This document shows, one piece after another, positions 34,809 through 44,863 of a stretch of 64,000 bases of DNA (position 1 is its first letter; every line of letters starts with the position of its first letter). Position numbers and translations under genes: made by a program. The notes under the pieces were generated by a model. That model was given only the letters and a program-made list of their open reading frames with translations. It searched no databases and was not told the DNA's origin. The stretch is from Comamonadaceae bacterium (GTDB taxonomy: Bacteria; Pseudomonadota; Gammaproteobacteria; Burkholderiales; Burkholderiaceae_C). The DNA is taken from assembly GCA_009996515.1 (NCBI GenBank), contig JAACZV010000016.1, positions 62,001 to 126,000 of the forward strand, read 5' to 3'.

Positions 34809-36262
34809 ACCGCAAGACTCGACCCTATCTGTTCTACGACACGACGCAGTCGGTCTGCACCAGCTGCCTGCGGCCGTGCGAGGCCAAGATCGTCATCAAG
34901 GACGACCGGGTCTACATGGACAAATGGTGCCCCGCCCATGGCACCGAGCGCGTGCTCGTCAGCGACGACGCGGCGTACTACCGGCAATGCCGCGAGGTCT
35001 TCGTGAAGCCGCCCGAGATGCCGCAGCGCTTCGCGACGCCCATGCAGTACGGCTGCCCCTATGACTGCGGCCTGTGCCCCGACCACATGCAGCACAGCTG
35101 CCTGTCCATCGTCGAGGTCAGCGACCACTGCAACCTGCGCTGCCCCACCTGCTACGCGGCCTCGGGCCCGGAGCGGCTGACCCACCGCTCGCTGGACGAG
35201 GTGGTCGCGATGCTGGACGCCATCGTCGCCAGCGAGGGCGAGGCCGACGTGGTGCAGATCTCCGGCGGCGAGCCCACGCTGCATCCGCAGTTCTTCGACA
35301 TCCTGGACGCGGCCAAGGCCCGGCCCATCAAGCACCTGATGGTCAACACGAATGGCCTGCGCATCGCCCAGGATGCGGCCTTCGCCGAGCGGCTGGCCGG
35401 TTATGCGCCGGGGCTGGAGGTCTATCTGCAGTTCGACTCGCTGAAGCGCGAGGCGCTGCTGGACCTGCGCGGCGCCGACCTGCGCCGGCCGCACGAGGAG
35501 GCGCTGGCGCGGCTGGAGGCTTTAAGCCTGTCGACCACGCTGGTGATGACGGTCAAGCGCGGCGTCAACGACGACGAGATCGGCGACGTGATCCGCCACG
35601 GCCAGGGCTACGCCTGCGTGCGCGGCGTGACGCTGCAGCCCATCCAGAACGCCGGCCGCGTCGAGGCCTACGACGCGGCCAGGCATCGCCTGACGGTGAG
35701 CGAACTGCGCCGCCGCATCGCCGCGCAGAGCGGCGTGTTCACGGCCGCCGACGTGCTGCCCGTGCCCTGCAACCCGGACACGCTGGCCATGGCCTATGCC
35801 ATCCGCGGCGAGGACGGGCTGGTGCCGCTGACCCGCTACCTGGACGCCGGGACGCTGCTCGCCGGCGAGCGCAGCACCATCGTCTTCGAGGGCGATCCGG
35901 CGCTGAAGGCCGCCGTCTTCAAGCTGTTCTCCACCAACCACTCGCCCGAGAGCGGCGCCAACTGCCTGTCCGAGTTGCTGTGCTGCCTGCCGAAGATAGC
36001 CGCGCCGCAGCTCAGCTATCGCGACGTGTTTCGTGTGCTCATCGTGCAGTTCATGGACGCGCAGTCGCTGGACATCCGCGCGCTGAAGAAGAGCTGCATC
36101 CACATCGCGCGGCCGGACGGCCGGCTCGTCCCCTTCGAGGCCTACAACCTGTTCTACCGCGACGAGCGCCAGACCCAGCTGGCGCAGATCCGCGCCGAGA
36201 TCGACGCCCAGCGCGAACAGCGCCTGCGCCTCATGACTAAGGTGTCTGCCGCCCGCGCCTGA
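34805..36262 (+). CDS. Radical SAM protein, COG1964 / tetraether lipid synthase-like
   Basis: A 485-residue iron-sulfur enzyme. The N-terminal zinc/iron knuckle has C18-x2-C21-x3-C25 and C42-P-x-H-G. It is followed by an auxiliary cysteine set C84, C88, C91 and C99 (GCPYDCGLCPDH), then the radical SAM motif C109-x3-C113-x2-C116 (CNLRCPTC) and SGGEPTLHP (about 155-163). A C-terminal NCLSELLCC segment adds more cysteines. This order is that of COG1964 proteins, whose archaeal member Tes (MJ0619) joins lipid alkyl chains carbon-to-carbon. Beside Lgt-like and acyltransferase genes, a lipid chain is the likely substrate; this is inference. Confidence 0.85.
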   Translation: MNRKTRPYLFYDTTQSVCTSCLRPCEAKIVIKDDRVYMDKWCPAHGTERVLVSDDAAYYRQCREVFVKPPEMPQRFATPMQYGCPYDCGLCPDHMQHSCLSIVEVSDHCNLRCPTCYAASGPERLTHRSLDEVVAMLDAIVASEGEADVVQISGGEPTLHPQFFDILDAAKARPIKHLMVNTNGLRIAQDAAFAERLAGYAPGLEVYLQFDSLKREALLDLRGADLRRPHEEALARLEALSLSTTLVMTVKRGVNDDEIGDVIRHGQGYACVRGVTLQPIQNAGRVEAYDAARHRLTVSELRRRIAAQSGVFTAADVLPVPCNPDTLAMAYAIRGEDGLVPLTRYLDAGTLLAGERSTIVFEGDPALKAAVFKLFSTNHSPESGANCLSELLCCLPKIAAPQLSYRDVFRVLIVQFMDAQSLDIRALKKSCIHIARPDGRLVPFEAYNLFYRDERQTQLAQIRAEIDAQREQRLRLMTKVSAARA

Positions 36263-36737
36263 ACAGCCGCTTCACGCGCAGCTTGATGGCCCGCGCCGTG
36301 CGCCACACGCCGCTGGCGCGCACCCAGGCCAGCAGCTCGGCCTTCCAGGCCGCCCAGCGCGCATAGAGGCGGGCGAACCAGCCCAGCTGCATCAACGCCG
36401 GCTGGATGAGCTGGAACAGCCAGGCCAGCAGCGCCGTGCCGCCCAGCTTGGCCGCGACGATGACGCCCAGGCCGAACACCACATGGCCGCGGGCGACGAA
36501 CCAGACGGCCGCCAGCTTGACCGGCAGGATCAGCAGGCTGGGCAGCACCAGCACGACGAAGGCCCAGCGCGGCGGCAGGCGCTTCAGCGCCGCCTCGACC
36601 TGCCGGATGAGCGGCAGCCTCGCGATCAGCGCGAACACGCGCCGCAGCGGCTCCCAGCCCCATTCCTCGAAGAGGATGAGCAGCGCGAAGACGACGCGGA
36701 ACAGCCAGCGCAGCGGGGCGAGCACGGCTTTCAGCAC
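36237..36737 (-). CDS. Conserved membrane protein of unknown function
   Basis: A 166-residue protein with hydrophobic helices at about 8-25 and 56-90 and 95-112, an Arg/Trp-rich N-terminus and a strongly basic C-terminus (RVKRLFRRGRQTP). No motif is recognised. It converges on the radical SAM gene and the two overlap by 26 bases at their 3' ends. Composition matches the neighbourhood. It is separated from tgt, on the same strand, by the repeat element at 36799. Confidence 0.75.
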   Translation of the reverse strand: MLKAVLAPLRWLFRVVFALLILFEEWGWEPLRRVFALIARLPLIRQVEAALKRLPPRWAFVVLVLPSLLILPVKLAAVWFVARGHVVFGLGVIVAAKLGGTALLAWLFQLIQPALMQLGWFARLYARWAAWKAELLAWVRASGVWRTARAIKLRVKRLFRRGRQTP

Positions 36738-36798
36738 GCAGCCCTCCCAACGTCAGTGCCCCGTTTGGCGTCGTAGCGCCTCCAGCGCATGGCTTGAG

Positions 36799-36933
36799 GG
36801 GCCGGCGCCGGGCCGCCCCAAGCCGGCCCGCGGGCGATGTGCTGGCGGCTTGATGCCGCCAGCATCGCCGTCCCCCAGGGGGACCGACCAGACTCGCTCG
36901 CGTTCAGCGAGGCGAGCATGGGCGAGGGGCTCA
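36799..36933. repeat. Intergenic repeat, copy 2
   Basis: Matches 19003-19138 along its length. The central stem is GCTGGCGGC (36841-36849) / GCCGCCAGC (36855-36863), extended by GGCGAT/ATCGCC. Compared with copy 1 the fourth stem pair changes from T-A to G-C on both sides. It ends at GAGGGGCTCA, two bases before the tgt stop codon, in the same orientation relative to the minus-strand stop as copy 1. Confidence 0.85.
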
Positions 36934-36935
36934 CA

Positions 36936-38701
<1,766 letters not shown>

Positions 38702-39778
38702 TCAGCCGGCGCTGCGCGCCAGCAGCATCGCGTCGCCGTAGCTGAAGAAGCGGTAGCGCGCGCCGATCGCATGGCGGTACAGCGCCATCACCCGCTCATA
38801 CCCGGCGAACGCGCTGACCAGCATCATCAGCGTGCTGCGCGGCAGATGGAAGTTCGTCAGCAGCAGGTCGGCCACCTGGAACTCGAAGCCGGGCGTGATG
38901 AAGATGTCGGTCTCGCGCGGGCCGGTCTGCAGCAGCTCGGCCAGGCCCGCGCGGCGCGCCGCGACGGCGGCCGACTCGAGCGTGCGCATCGTCGTCGTGC
39001 CGACCGCGAGCACGCGGCCGCCGGCCGCCTTCGTCGCGGCGATGCGCGCGGCCGTCTCGGGCGGGACCTGGCACCACTCGCTGTGCATCTTGTGGTCGGC
39101 GATCGACTCCACGCGCACCGGCTGGAAGGTGCCCGCGCCCACGTGCAGCGTCACCTCGGCCGTGCCGACGCCGCGCTCGGCCAGCGCCGCGAGCACGGCC
39201 TCGTCGAAATGCAGCGCGGCCGTCGGCGCGGCGACGGCGCCCGGCTCGGCGGCGAACACGGTCTGGTAGCGGCGCACGTCGTCCGCGTCGTCGGCATGCG
39301 CGATATAGGGCGGCAGCGGCACGTGGCCGTGCTGCTCCAGCAGCGCGAAGGGGTCGCCCGCGAAGCGCAGGTGGAACAACCCGTTGTCGGGCCCGCAGCG
39401 GCCCAGCACCTCGGCGTCGAAGGCGTCGGCAAAGCGCACCCGGCTGCCGGGTTTGGGGCTCTTGCTGGCGCGCAGGTGCATCCACACCTCCTGCGTGCCG
39501 GGCAGCACGCGCTCCACCAGCGCCTCGACGTTGCCGCCGGTGGCCTTCACGCCATACAGCCGCGCCTTGATGACGCGGGTGTTGTTGAAGACCAGCAGGT
39601 CGCCCGCGCGCAGCAGGCCGGGCAGCTCGCGGAACACGCGGTCCACCGGCGCGGTCCCGCTGCCGTCCAGCAGCCGCGACGCGCTGCGCTCGGCGGCGGG
39701 ATGCTGGGCGATCAGCTCGGGTGGGAGCTCGAAATCGAAGTCGGCCACCGTGTAGGCCGGCGGGGCGGAATGGTTCAT
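38702..39778 (-). CDS. queA: S-adenosylmethionine:tRNA ribosyltransferase-isomerase
   Basis: A 358-residue enzyme that transfers and isomerises the ribosyl part of S-adenosylmethionine onto preQ1-tRNA, giving epoxyqueuosine after Tgt. Motifs: [25 protein letters not shown] at the N-terminus, [36 protein letters not shown] and [19 protein letters not shown], all characteristic. Start at ATG 39778, which fits the family N-terminus; longer in-frame extensions add non-family sequence. Same strand as tgt but separated by the opposite-strand yigZ, so probably its own transcript. Confidence 0.95.
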   Translation of the reverse strand: MNHSAPPAYTVADFDFELPPELIAQHPAAERSASRLLDGSGTAPVDRVFRELPGLLRAGDLLVFNNTRVIKARLYGVKATGGNVEALVERVLPGTQEVWMHLRASKSPKPGSRVRFADAFDAEVLGRCGPDNGLFHLRFAGDPFALLEQHGHVPLPPYIAHADDADDVRRYQTVFAAEPGAVAAPTAALHFDEAVLAALAERGVGTAEVTLHVGAGTFQPVRVESIADHKMHSEWCQVPPETAARIAATKAAGGRVLAVGTTTMRTLESAAVAARRAGLAELLQTGPRETDIFITPGFEFQVADLLLTNFHLPRSTLMMLVSAFAGYERVMALYRHAIGARYRFFSYGDAMLLARSAG

Positions 39779-39897
39779 GGATGCGCTGCAGGGCCGGACA
39801 GACCCCGCCGAAAGCCATGGATTCTCCCATCGCACTTCTTGATGCAGCTCAAGGCGGCGCCACCGCGGCGCTGCCAGCATGGGGGCAAGGAGCCGCC

Positions 39898-40260
39898 ATG
39901 ACCACTGCCCTCACCCCCGGACAACAGGCGCTGCTGGAGAGCGAGCTGAGGCTGGCCCGCCAGCGCACGCTGGCCGCGCTGCAGGCCCAGCGCGACGGCA
40001 GCGACCGGCTGGCCCACGCCGCCGCGCTGCTGCAGGACGACCCCCAGGAGCATGAGCCCGAACGCGAGCTGGACCAGGCCCGTGGCGAGCATCTGCTGGC
40101 CGAGCTGCAGGCCCTCGACGACGCGCTGATGCGGCTGAAGACGCCCGGCTATGGCCGCTGCATCGACTGCGGCGCCGTCATCCCCTTCGACCGCCTGCAG
40201 CACCAGCCCCAGGCGCTGCGCTGCGTAGCCTGCCAGGCCGACGCCGAGGCCCGCCGCTGA
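39898..40260 (+). CDS. TraR/DksA-type zinc finger protein
   Basis: A 120-residue protein with a long N-terminal coiled-coil (about residues 8-80) and a C-terminal Cys4 zinc finger, CIDCG...CVAC (about 88-114), as in DksA/TraR proteins, which enter the RNA polymerase secondary channel and modify promoter response. It is shorter than DksA (about 150) and lacks the typical coiled-coil tip DxxDxA in a form I can recognise, so it may be a DksA2-like or YbiI-like variant. ATG follows AAGGAG. Twenty-nine bases before the next gene. Confidence 0.87.
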   Translation: MTTALTPGQQALLESELRLARQRTLAALQAQRDGSDRLAHAAALLQDDPQEHEPERELDQARGEHLLAELQALDDALMRLKTPGYGRCIDCGAVIPFDRLQHQPQALRCVACQADAEARR

Positions 40261-40289
40261 CCCGACCGCCAACACCCCAGGAGGCCCAG

Positions 40290-40658
40290 ATGTTCCACGC
40301 CGTCGTCCACCTCGACCATCACCACGCCCAGGTGCTGCATTTCGACGCCCACCAGGTGCATGCGGCCCGCATCGCCCCCCAGGACAGGCGCGCGCCCAGC
40401 CATGACGAGCACAGCGAGCACGCCCTGTTCGAAGCCGTCTGCCAGGCCTTGCAGGACACGCCCGAGGTGCTGGTCACGGGCTCGCACCCGGTCATCGGCC
40501 AGTTCCGCCATTACGTCGAGGCGCACCGGCCCCGGCTGGCCGCGCACATCGCCGACTACCGGCCCGCCGCGCCGCTGAGCCAGGGCCAGATGCTGGCGCT
40601 GGCGCGCCAGTTCTTCGTCGCCTACGACCGCATGGCCGGCGTGCCGACGCCGAGCTGA
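40290..40658 (+). CDS. Conserved small protein, translational-machinery-protein-like
   Basis: A 122-residue soluble protein starting FHAVVHLDHHHAQVLHFD, with a His-rich loop and a C-terminal domain resembling archaeal/eukaryotic release-factor or host-factor-like folds (VLVTGSHPVIGQFRHYVEAHRP; QMLALARQFFVAYDRM). Homologues in Burkholderiales are commonly labelled translational machinery protein, without experimental support that I know. ATG follows AGGAGGCCCAG. Probably co-transcribed with the DksA-like gene, both possibly growth-control or stress functions. Confidence 0.78.
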   Translation: MFHAVVHLDHHHAQVLHFDAHQVHAARIAPQDRRAPSHDEHSEHALFEAVCQALQDTPEVLVTGSHPVIGQFRHYVEAHRPRLAAHIADYRPAAPLSQGQMLALARQFFVAYDRMAGVPTPS

Positions 40659-40682
40659 GCGCGGGCCGGGCGGCCGGCGCGC

Positions 40683-41516
40683 TCAGCCCGCCAGCTGCTG
40701 GTGCACCCGCTGCGCCAGCGGCTGCAGTTCCACGGCCGGATGGGCGCTGAGGGCATAGCCGAAGCCGCCGTCCACCCAGTACAGCGTCGTGCGGCCGTCC
40801 TGCTGCAGCAGCCGGAACTCCGCGGCCGCCGGCGGGCTGCCGGGCTCGAAGACGGCCACATACAGGGTCAGCCGGTCGCCATCGGCGTTCTCGTACATGA
40901 ACTGCGCCCGCGGGGCGCCGGGCCGGTCGGCATCGCCGGGCAGCAGCCGCCCGCCCAGCAGCGCATAGCCGCGGTCGGTCAGCTCGGGCACCTTGAGCGG
41001 GCGGCCCAGCCGGCGGCTGAGCCACTGCACCAGATGGGCCTGCTCGGCGGCGCTCACCTCCACCGGATGGCGCTTCTCGGCGCTGTAGACGGCGAAGGCC
41101 ACGCCGGCCTCGCGGGCGAACTCGGGCACGCCCGCGCCGGCCAGGGAGGCCGCCGGCCAGGCGGGCACCGCGGCATCGTGGCGGCCCCATTGGTAGCCGC
41201 CGGCCAGGCCCAGGCTCAGCAACAAGCCCGCGGCCAGGGCCCGCGGCAGCAGGCCGCGCCGGCGCTCACCCGCACGCAGCACGAGGGCACTGAGCGCGGG
41301 CGGCGCGTCGTCCAGCGGCAGCTCGCGGGCCAGGCCGCGCAAGGCCTGGCGCTGGGCCTGCCACTGGGCCACGCGGGCGGCGGCCTCGGGGTCGGCGGCC
41401 AGCCGCTCCAGCACCGCCACGCGCTGCTGCGGCGACAGCCGGCCGTCGACGAAGGCATGCAGGCTGGCCTCGTCGGCGGGCAGCGGGGGCTCGGCGGAGT
41501 GGGTGGGCTGACTCAT
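40683..41516 (-). CDS. Membrane anti-sigma factor
   Basis: A 277-residue protein with an N-terminal cytoplasmic anti-sigma domain (residues 13-80: ASLHAFVDGRLSPQQRVAVLERLAADPEA, a putative zinc-finger-type fold lacking the Cys pair), one membrane helix (about 98-116, LAAGLLLSLGLAGGY) and a periplasmic domain of about 160 residues. The start overlaps the stop of the ECF sigma gene by ATGA, the standard sigma/anti-sigma arrangement. It should hold the sigma factor inactive at the membrane until an envelope or oxidative signal releases it. Confidence 0.87.
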   Translation of the reverse strand: MSQPTHSAEPPLPADEASLHAFVDGRLSPQQRVAVLERLAADPEAAARVAQWQAQRQALRGLARELPLDDAPPALSALVLRAGERRRGLLPRALAAGLLLSLGLAGGYQWGRHDAAVPAWPAASLAGAGVPEFAREAGVAFAVYSAEKRHPVEVSAAEQAHLVQWLSRRLGRPLKVPELTDRGYALLGGRLLPGDADRPGAPRAQFMYENADGDRLTLYVAVFEPGSPPAAAEFRLLQQDGRTTLYWVDGGFGYALSAHPAVELQPLAQRVHQQLAG

Positions 41517-42022
41517 CGCTTCATCCGCGGCAGGTTCACGATCTGGGCGCCGGCCGCCGGCGGCGACAGCTGCTGGCGCAAGGCCTCGCGCCCGCGGTGC
41601 AGGCGCGACATGACGGTGCCTATGGGCACCTGCAGGATCTGGGCGGCCTCGGCATAGCTGTACTCCTCGACGGCCACCAGCAGCAGCACCGCCCGCTGCC
41701 CGGCCGGCAGCGCCGCCAGCGCGCGCTCCAGGTCCAGGCGCACGCCGGCCGGCGCGGCGGGGTCGGGCCGCTCCGGCAGGTCGTCCAGCGATGCGTGGCC
41801 GTCGTCCAGATGCCAGTCACGCCGCTGGTTGGCATGCAGGTTGTGCATGATGGACAGCAGCCAGGGCCGCAGCGTCGTGCCGGGGCGCCACAGGCTCCAC
41901 TTGCGGCAGGCACGCTCCAGCGTGTCCTGCACCAGGTCGTCGGCCCGCGCGGCGTCGCCGGCCAGCAGCCGGGCGTAGCGGCGCAGTGCCGGGATATGGG
42001 CGAGCAGCTGTTCGACGGCCAT
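41513..42022 (-). CDS. ECF-type RNA polymerase sigma factor
   Basis: A 169-residue sigma-70 factor with only regions 2 and 4, as in the ECF group. Region 2 is residues 5-75 (ARLLAGDAARADDLVQDTLERA, RPWLLSIMHN) and region 4 is about 100-155 (LPAGQRAVLLLVAVEEYSYAEAAQIL, GTVMSRLHRGREAL). ATG 42022 gives a normal ECF N-terminus; the frame is open further upstream into the lipoprotein gene's region. It is coupled to the anti-sigma gene by ATGA and lies 14 bases after the lipoprotein gene. Confidence 0.9.
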   Translation of the reverse strand: MAVEQLLAHIPALRRYARLLAGDAARADDLVQDTLERACRKWSLWRPGTTLRPWLLSIMHNLHANQRRDWHLDDGHASLDDLPERPDPAAPAGVRLDLERALAALPAGQRAVLLLVAVEEYSYAEAAQILQVPIGTVMSRLHRGREALRQQLSPPAAGAQIVNLPRMKR

Positions 42023-42036
42023 GCGGGCGCCGGGAG

Positions 42037-42411
42037 TCAGGGCCTGGCGAGCTGCCAGACCTTGTTGAAGCCGTCGCCGCTGCGGTCGCCGGGCTTCTGG
42101 TCCTTGGCCCAGAAGTACAGCGGCTTGCCCTTGTAGGCCCATTGGCGGCTGCCGTCGTCGCGGGTGATGACGCTCCAGTCGCCGCTGGCGCTGGCGTTGG
42201 CCGCGGCAGCCAGCGGCGGCCAGTTGGTGGCACAGGGGCCGTTGCAGACGCTCTTGCCGCTGCCGGCGGCGTCCTTGTCGAAGGTGTACAGCGTCATGCC
42301 GTTGGCGCCCACGAAGACGCCGTCGGCCACGCTGGCGGGAGCCGGCGGGTTGGAGGCACAGGCGGTGACGGCCAGCAGCGCGGCCGCGGCGCAGAGGAGG
42401 CGAAGGTTCAT
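42037..42411 (-). CDS. COG4315-type secreted lipoprotein
   Basis: A 124-residue lipoprotein: signal and lipobox LLAVTAC at about residues 11-17. The mature part carries the YTFDKD motif and CNGPCATNWPPL, PDGSRQWAYKGKPLYFWAKDQKPGD-like segments of the COG4315 family, whose doubled Y-x-[FWY]-x-x-D repeat and Cys pair are conserved (here YTFDKD and YFWAKD). Function not established; often found beside ECF sigma factors. It is first of three minus-strand genes with the sigma and anti-sigma, and may be the target or sensor of that system. Confidence 0.85.
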   Translation of the reverse strand: MNLRLLCAAAALLAVTACASNPPAPASVADGVFVGANGMTLYTFDKDAAGSGKSVCNGPCATNWPPLAAAANASASGDWSVITRDDGSRQWAYKGKPLYFWAKDQKPGDRSGDGFNKVWQLARP

Positions 42412-42478
42412 GTCGGGGCTCATGCAGTGGATGGACATGACGGTAAACACGCGAGGGCCGCCCACTATTCCATGCCGC

Positions 42479-42484
42479 CAGAAT
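42479..42484 (+). promoter_or_regulatory. -10-like box, possible leaderless promoter of recG
   Basis: CAGAAT ends seven bases before ATG 42492. It overlaps the alternative ATG at 42483, arguing for 42492 as the recG start. Confidence 0.35.
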
Positions 42485-42491
42485 GCCGGCC

Positions 42492-44537
42492 ATGACCGAG
42501 CCCGCCCCGCCCAAGCCCAAATCCGCGCCGCAGAAGGCGATGGAGAAGCTCGGCCTGGTGCGCGACATCGACCTGGCCCTGCACCTGCCGCTGCGCTACG
42601 AGGACGAGACCCGCATCACCCCCATCGCCGCGCTCCACGACAACGAGCCGGCGCAGGTGGAGGGCGTGGTCGTCGACTGCCAGGTGGAGTTGCGCAGCCG
42701 GCGCCAGCTGCTGGTGCGGCTGAAGGACGAGTCCGGCACGCTGCTGCTGCGCTTTCTGCACTTCTACCCCTCGCAGCAGAAGCAGATGGCCGCCGCCACC
42801 CGGTTGCGGGTGCGCGGCGAGGCCCGCATCGGCTTCTTCGGCCGCGAGATGGTGCACCCGGTCGTCAAGGTGGTGGACGACGACACCCCGCTGGCCCAGG
42901 CGCTGACGCCGGTCTACCCCACCTCGGCCCAGCTGCCCCAGGCCTATCTGCGCAAGGCCGTGGCCGCCGGGCTGGCGCGGGCCGACCTGCGCGAGATCCT
43001 GCCGGCCGGCGTGGTGCCGCGCGGCCTGCCCTCCCTGAAGGAGGCGCTGCACTATCTGCACCATCCGCCGCCCAGCGCCTCGCAGGACGCGCTGCACGAG
43101 CACCGCCACCCGGCCTGGGAGCGCCTGAAGTTCGAGGAGCTGCTGGCCCAGCAGCTGTCGCAGCTGCAGGCCCAGCGCGAGCGCGCGCTGCTGGTGGCGC
43201 CGGCGCTGCGCGCCCGGCCGGGTGGCCTGCACGAGAAGCTGCTGGCGGCCCTGCCCTTCCAGCTCACGGCGGCGCAGCAGCGCGTGTCCGAGGAGATCGC
43301 GCAAGACCTGGCCCGCGCCCAGCCGACCCACCGCCTGCTGCAGGGCGACGTCGGTTCGGGCAAGACCGTCGTCGCGGCGCTGGCCGCGGCCGTGGCCATA
43401 GACGCCGGTTGGCAATGCGCGCTGATGGCGCCCACCGAGATCCTGGCCGAGCAGCATTTCCGCAAGCTCATCGGCTGGCTGGAGCCGCTGGGGTTGAAGG
43501 TGGCCTGGATCACCGGCAGCGTGAAGGGCAAGGCGCGGCAGAAGATGCTGGACGCCGCCGCGTCGGGCGAGGCCCAGCTGGTCGTCGGCACGCACGCGGT
43601 CATCGAGGACAAGGTGAAGTTCGCGAAGCTGGGCCTCGCGGTCATCGACGAGCAGCATCGCTTCGGCGTGGCGCAGCGGCTGGCGCTGCGCAACAAGCTC
43701 AAGGCCATGGACTTGGAGCCGCACCTGCTGATGATGAGCGCCACGCCCATCCCGCGCACGCTGGCGATGACCTATTTCGCCGACCTGGACGTGTCCACCA
43801 TCGACGAGCTGCCGCCGGGCCGCAGCCCCATCGTGACCAAGGTGTTCACCGAGTCCAAGCGCGACGACGTCATCGCCAAGATACGCGGCGCGGTGGCCGA
43901 TGGCGCGCAGGTCTACTGGGTCTGCCCGCTGGTGGAGGAGAGCGAGGCCGTGGACCTGCGCAATGCCACCGAGACGCATGCCGAGCTGAGCGCGGCGCTG
44001 CCGGGCGTGCAGGTGGGCCTGCTGCACGGCCGCATGTCGCCGGCCGACAAGGCGGCCGTGATGGCGCAGTTCTCCAGCGGCGCGATGAGCCTGCTGGTGG
44101 CCACCACGGTCATCGAGGTGGGCGTGGACGTGCCCAATGCCAGCCTGATGGTCATCGAGCATGCGGAGCGCTTCGGCCTGGCGCAGCTGCACCAGCTGCG
44201 CGGGCGCGTGGGCCGCGGCGCCAAGGCCAGCGTCTGCGTGCTGATCTACACGCCGCCGCTGTCCGACACCGGCAAGTCACGCCTGAAGGCCATGGCCGAG
44301 ACCACCGACGGCTTCGAGATCGCGCGGCGCGACCTGGACATCCGCGGCCCCGGCGAGTTCATGGGCGCGCGCCAGAGCGGCGCCGAGCTGCTGCGCTTTG
44401 CCGACCTGCAGGAGGACGCGCCGCTGCTGGTGGCCGCGCGCGCGCTGGCGCCGCGGCTGCTGGACCAGCATCCCGAGGCCGCGCGCCGCCAGGTGGCGCG
44501 CTGGCTGGGCACCAAGGCGGAGTTCCTGAAGGCCTAG
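42492..44537 (+). CDS. recG: ATP-dependent DNA helicase RecG
   Basis: A 681-residue superfamily 2 helicase that remodels stalled forks and branched DNA. The N-terminal wedge domain with OB fold (about 60-150; VDCQVELRSRRQLLVRLKDESG) precedes the helicase core: Walker A QGDVGSGKTVVA (about 290), DEQHRFG (about 395; the family's DExH), SATPIPRTLAMT (about 420), and the C-terminal RGRVGRG motif VI with the TRG-like DLDIRGPGEFMGARQSG. Length and domains match RecG. ATG at 42483 is an alternative, adding three residues. Confidence 0.95.
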   Translation: MTEPAPPKPKSAPQKAMEKLGLVRDIDLALHLPLRYEDETRITPIAALHDNEPAQVEGVVVDCQVELRSRRQLLVRLKDESGTLLLRFLHFYPSQQKQMAAATRLRVRGEARIGFFGREMVHPVVKVVDDDTPLAQALTPVYPTSAQLPQAYLRKAVAAGLARADLREILPAGVVPRGLPSLKEALHYLHHPPPSASQDALHEHRHPAWERLKFEELLAQQLSQLQAQRERALLVAPALRARPGGLHEKLLAALPFQLTAAQQRVSEEIAQDLARAQPTHRLLQGDVGSGKTVVAALAAAVAIDAGWQCALMAPTEILAEQHFRKLIGWLEPLGLKVAWITGSVKGKARQKMLDAAASGEAQLVVGTHAVIEDKVKFAKLGLAVIDEQHRFGVAQRLALRNKLKAMDLEPHLLMMSATPIPRTLAMTYFADLDVSTIDELPPGRSPIVTKVFTESKRDDVIAKIRGAVADGAQVYWVCPLVEESEAVDLRNATETHAELSAALPGVQVGLLHGRMSPADKAAVMAQFSSGAMSLLVATTVIEVGVDVPNASLMVIEHAERFGLAQLHQLRGRVGRGAKASVCVLIYTPPLSDTGKSRLKAMAETTDGFEIARRDLDIRGPGEFMGARQSGAELLRFADLQEDAPLLVAARALAPRLLDQHPEAARRQVARWLGTKAEFLKA

Positions 44538-44550
44538 GCGAGCACCCGCC

Positions 44551-44739
44551 TCACTTGCAGCTGAAGCTCTTGGCGCTGACTTCCTTGACGTTGCCGGCGC
44601 CGCAGGTCGCCAGGGCCTGCTCGCCCATCTTGGTGACGGCGTTGGTGTCGGTCGAGGTCGTGACGGGCGGCGCAAAGACGCAGGCGCTGAGCAGGGCGGC
44701 GGCGGCCAGGATGGCGGAGAGGGAAGCGATGCGGGTCAT
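44551..44739 (-). CDS. Small lipoprotein
   Basis: A 62-residue protein with a lipoprotein signal peptide (TRIASLSAILAAAALLSAC; lipobox LSAC at about residue 17-20). The mature part is about 43 residues, polar, with two further cysteines (ATCGAGN and the last-but-one position SCK) that may form a disulfide. No family recognised. It converges on recG. Small lipoproteins of this sort are commonly missed; the signal peptide and composition make it credible. Confidence 0.65.
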   Translation of the reverse strand: MTRIASLSAILAAAALLSACVFAPPVTTSTDTNAVTKMGEQALATCGAGNVKEVSAKSFSCK

Positions 44740-44863
44740 GCGGGGTCCGGTGGTTGGAGTGAAGAAGGCCGCAGCCTAGGCGAGCCCGGCCGCGGCGTCG
44801 CGCGGCATGCGACGAGATGCACGCCGGCGGGGTCAGCCTGCGCCGGCACCGGATGCGCCGTGC

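Noticed and set aside
34841-34930. Idea that the N-terminal Cys knuckle of the radical SAM gene is a separate small zinc-protein gene
   Set aside because: It is in one continuous frame and matches the usual N-terminal part of COG1964 proteins.
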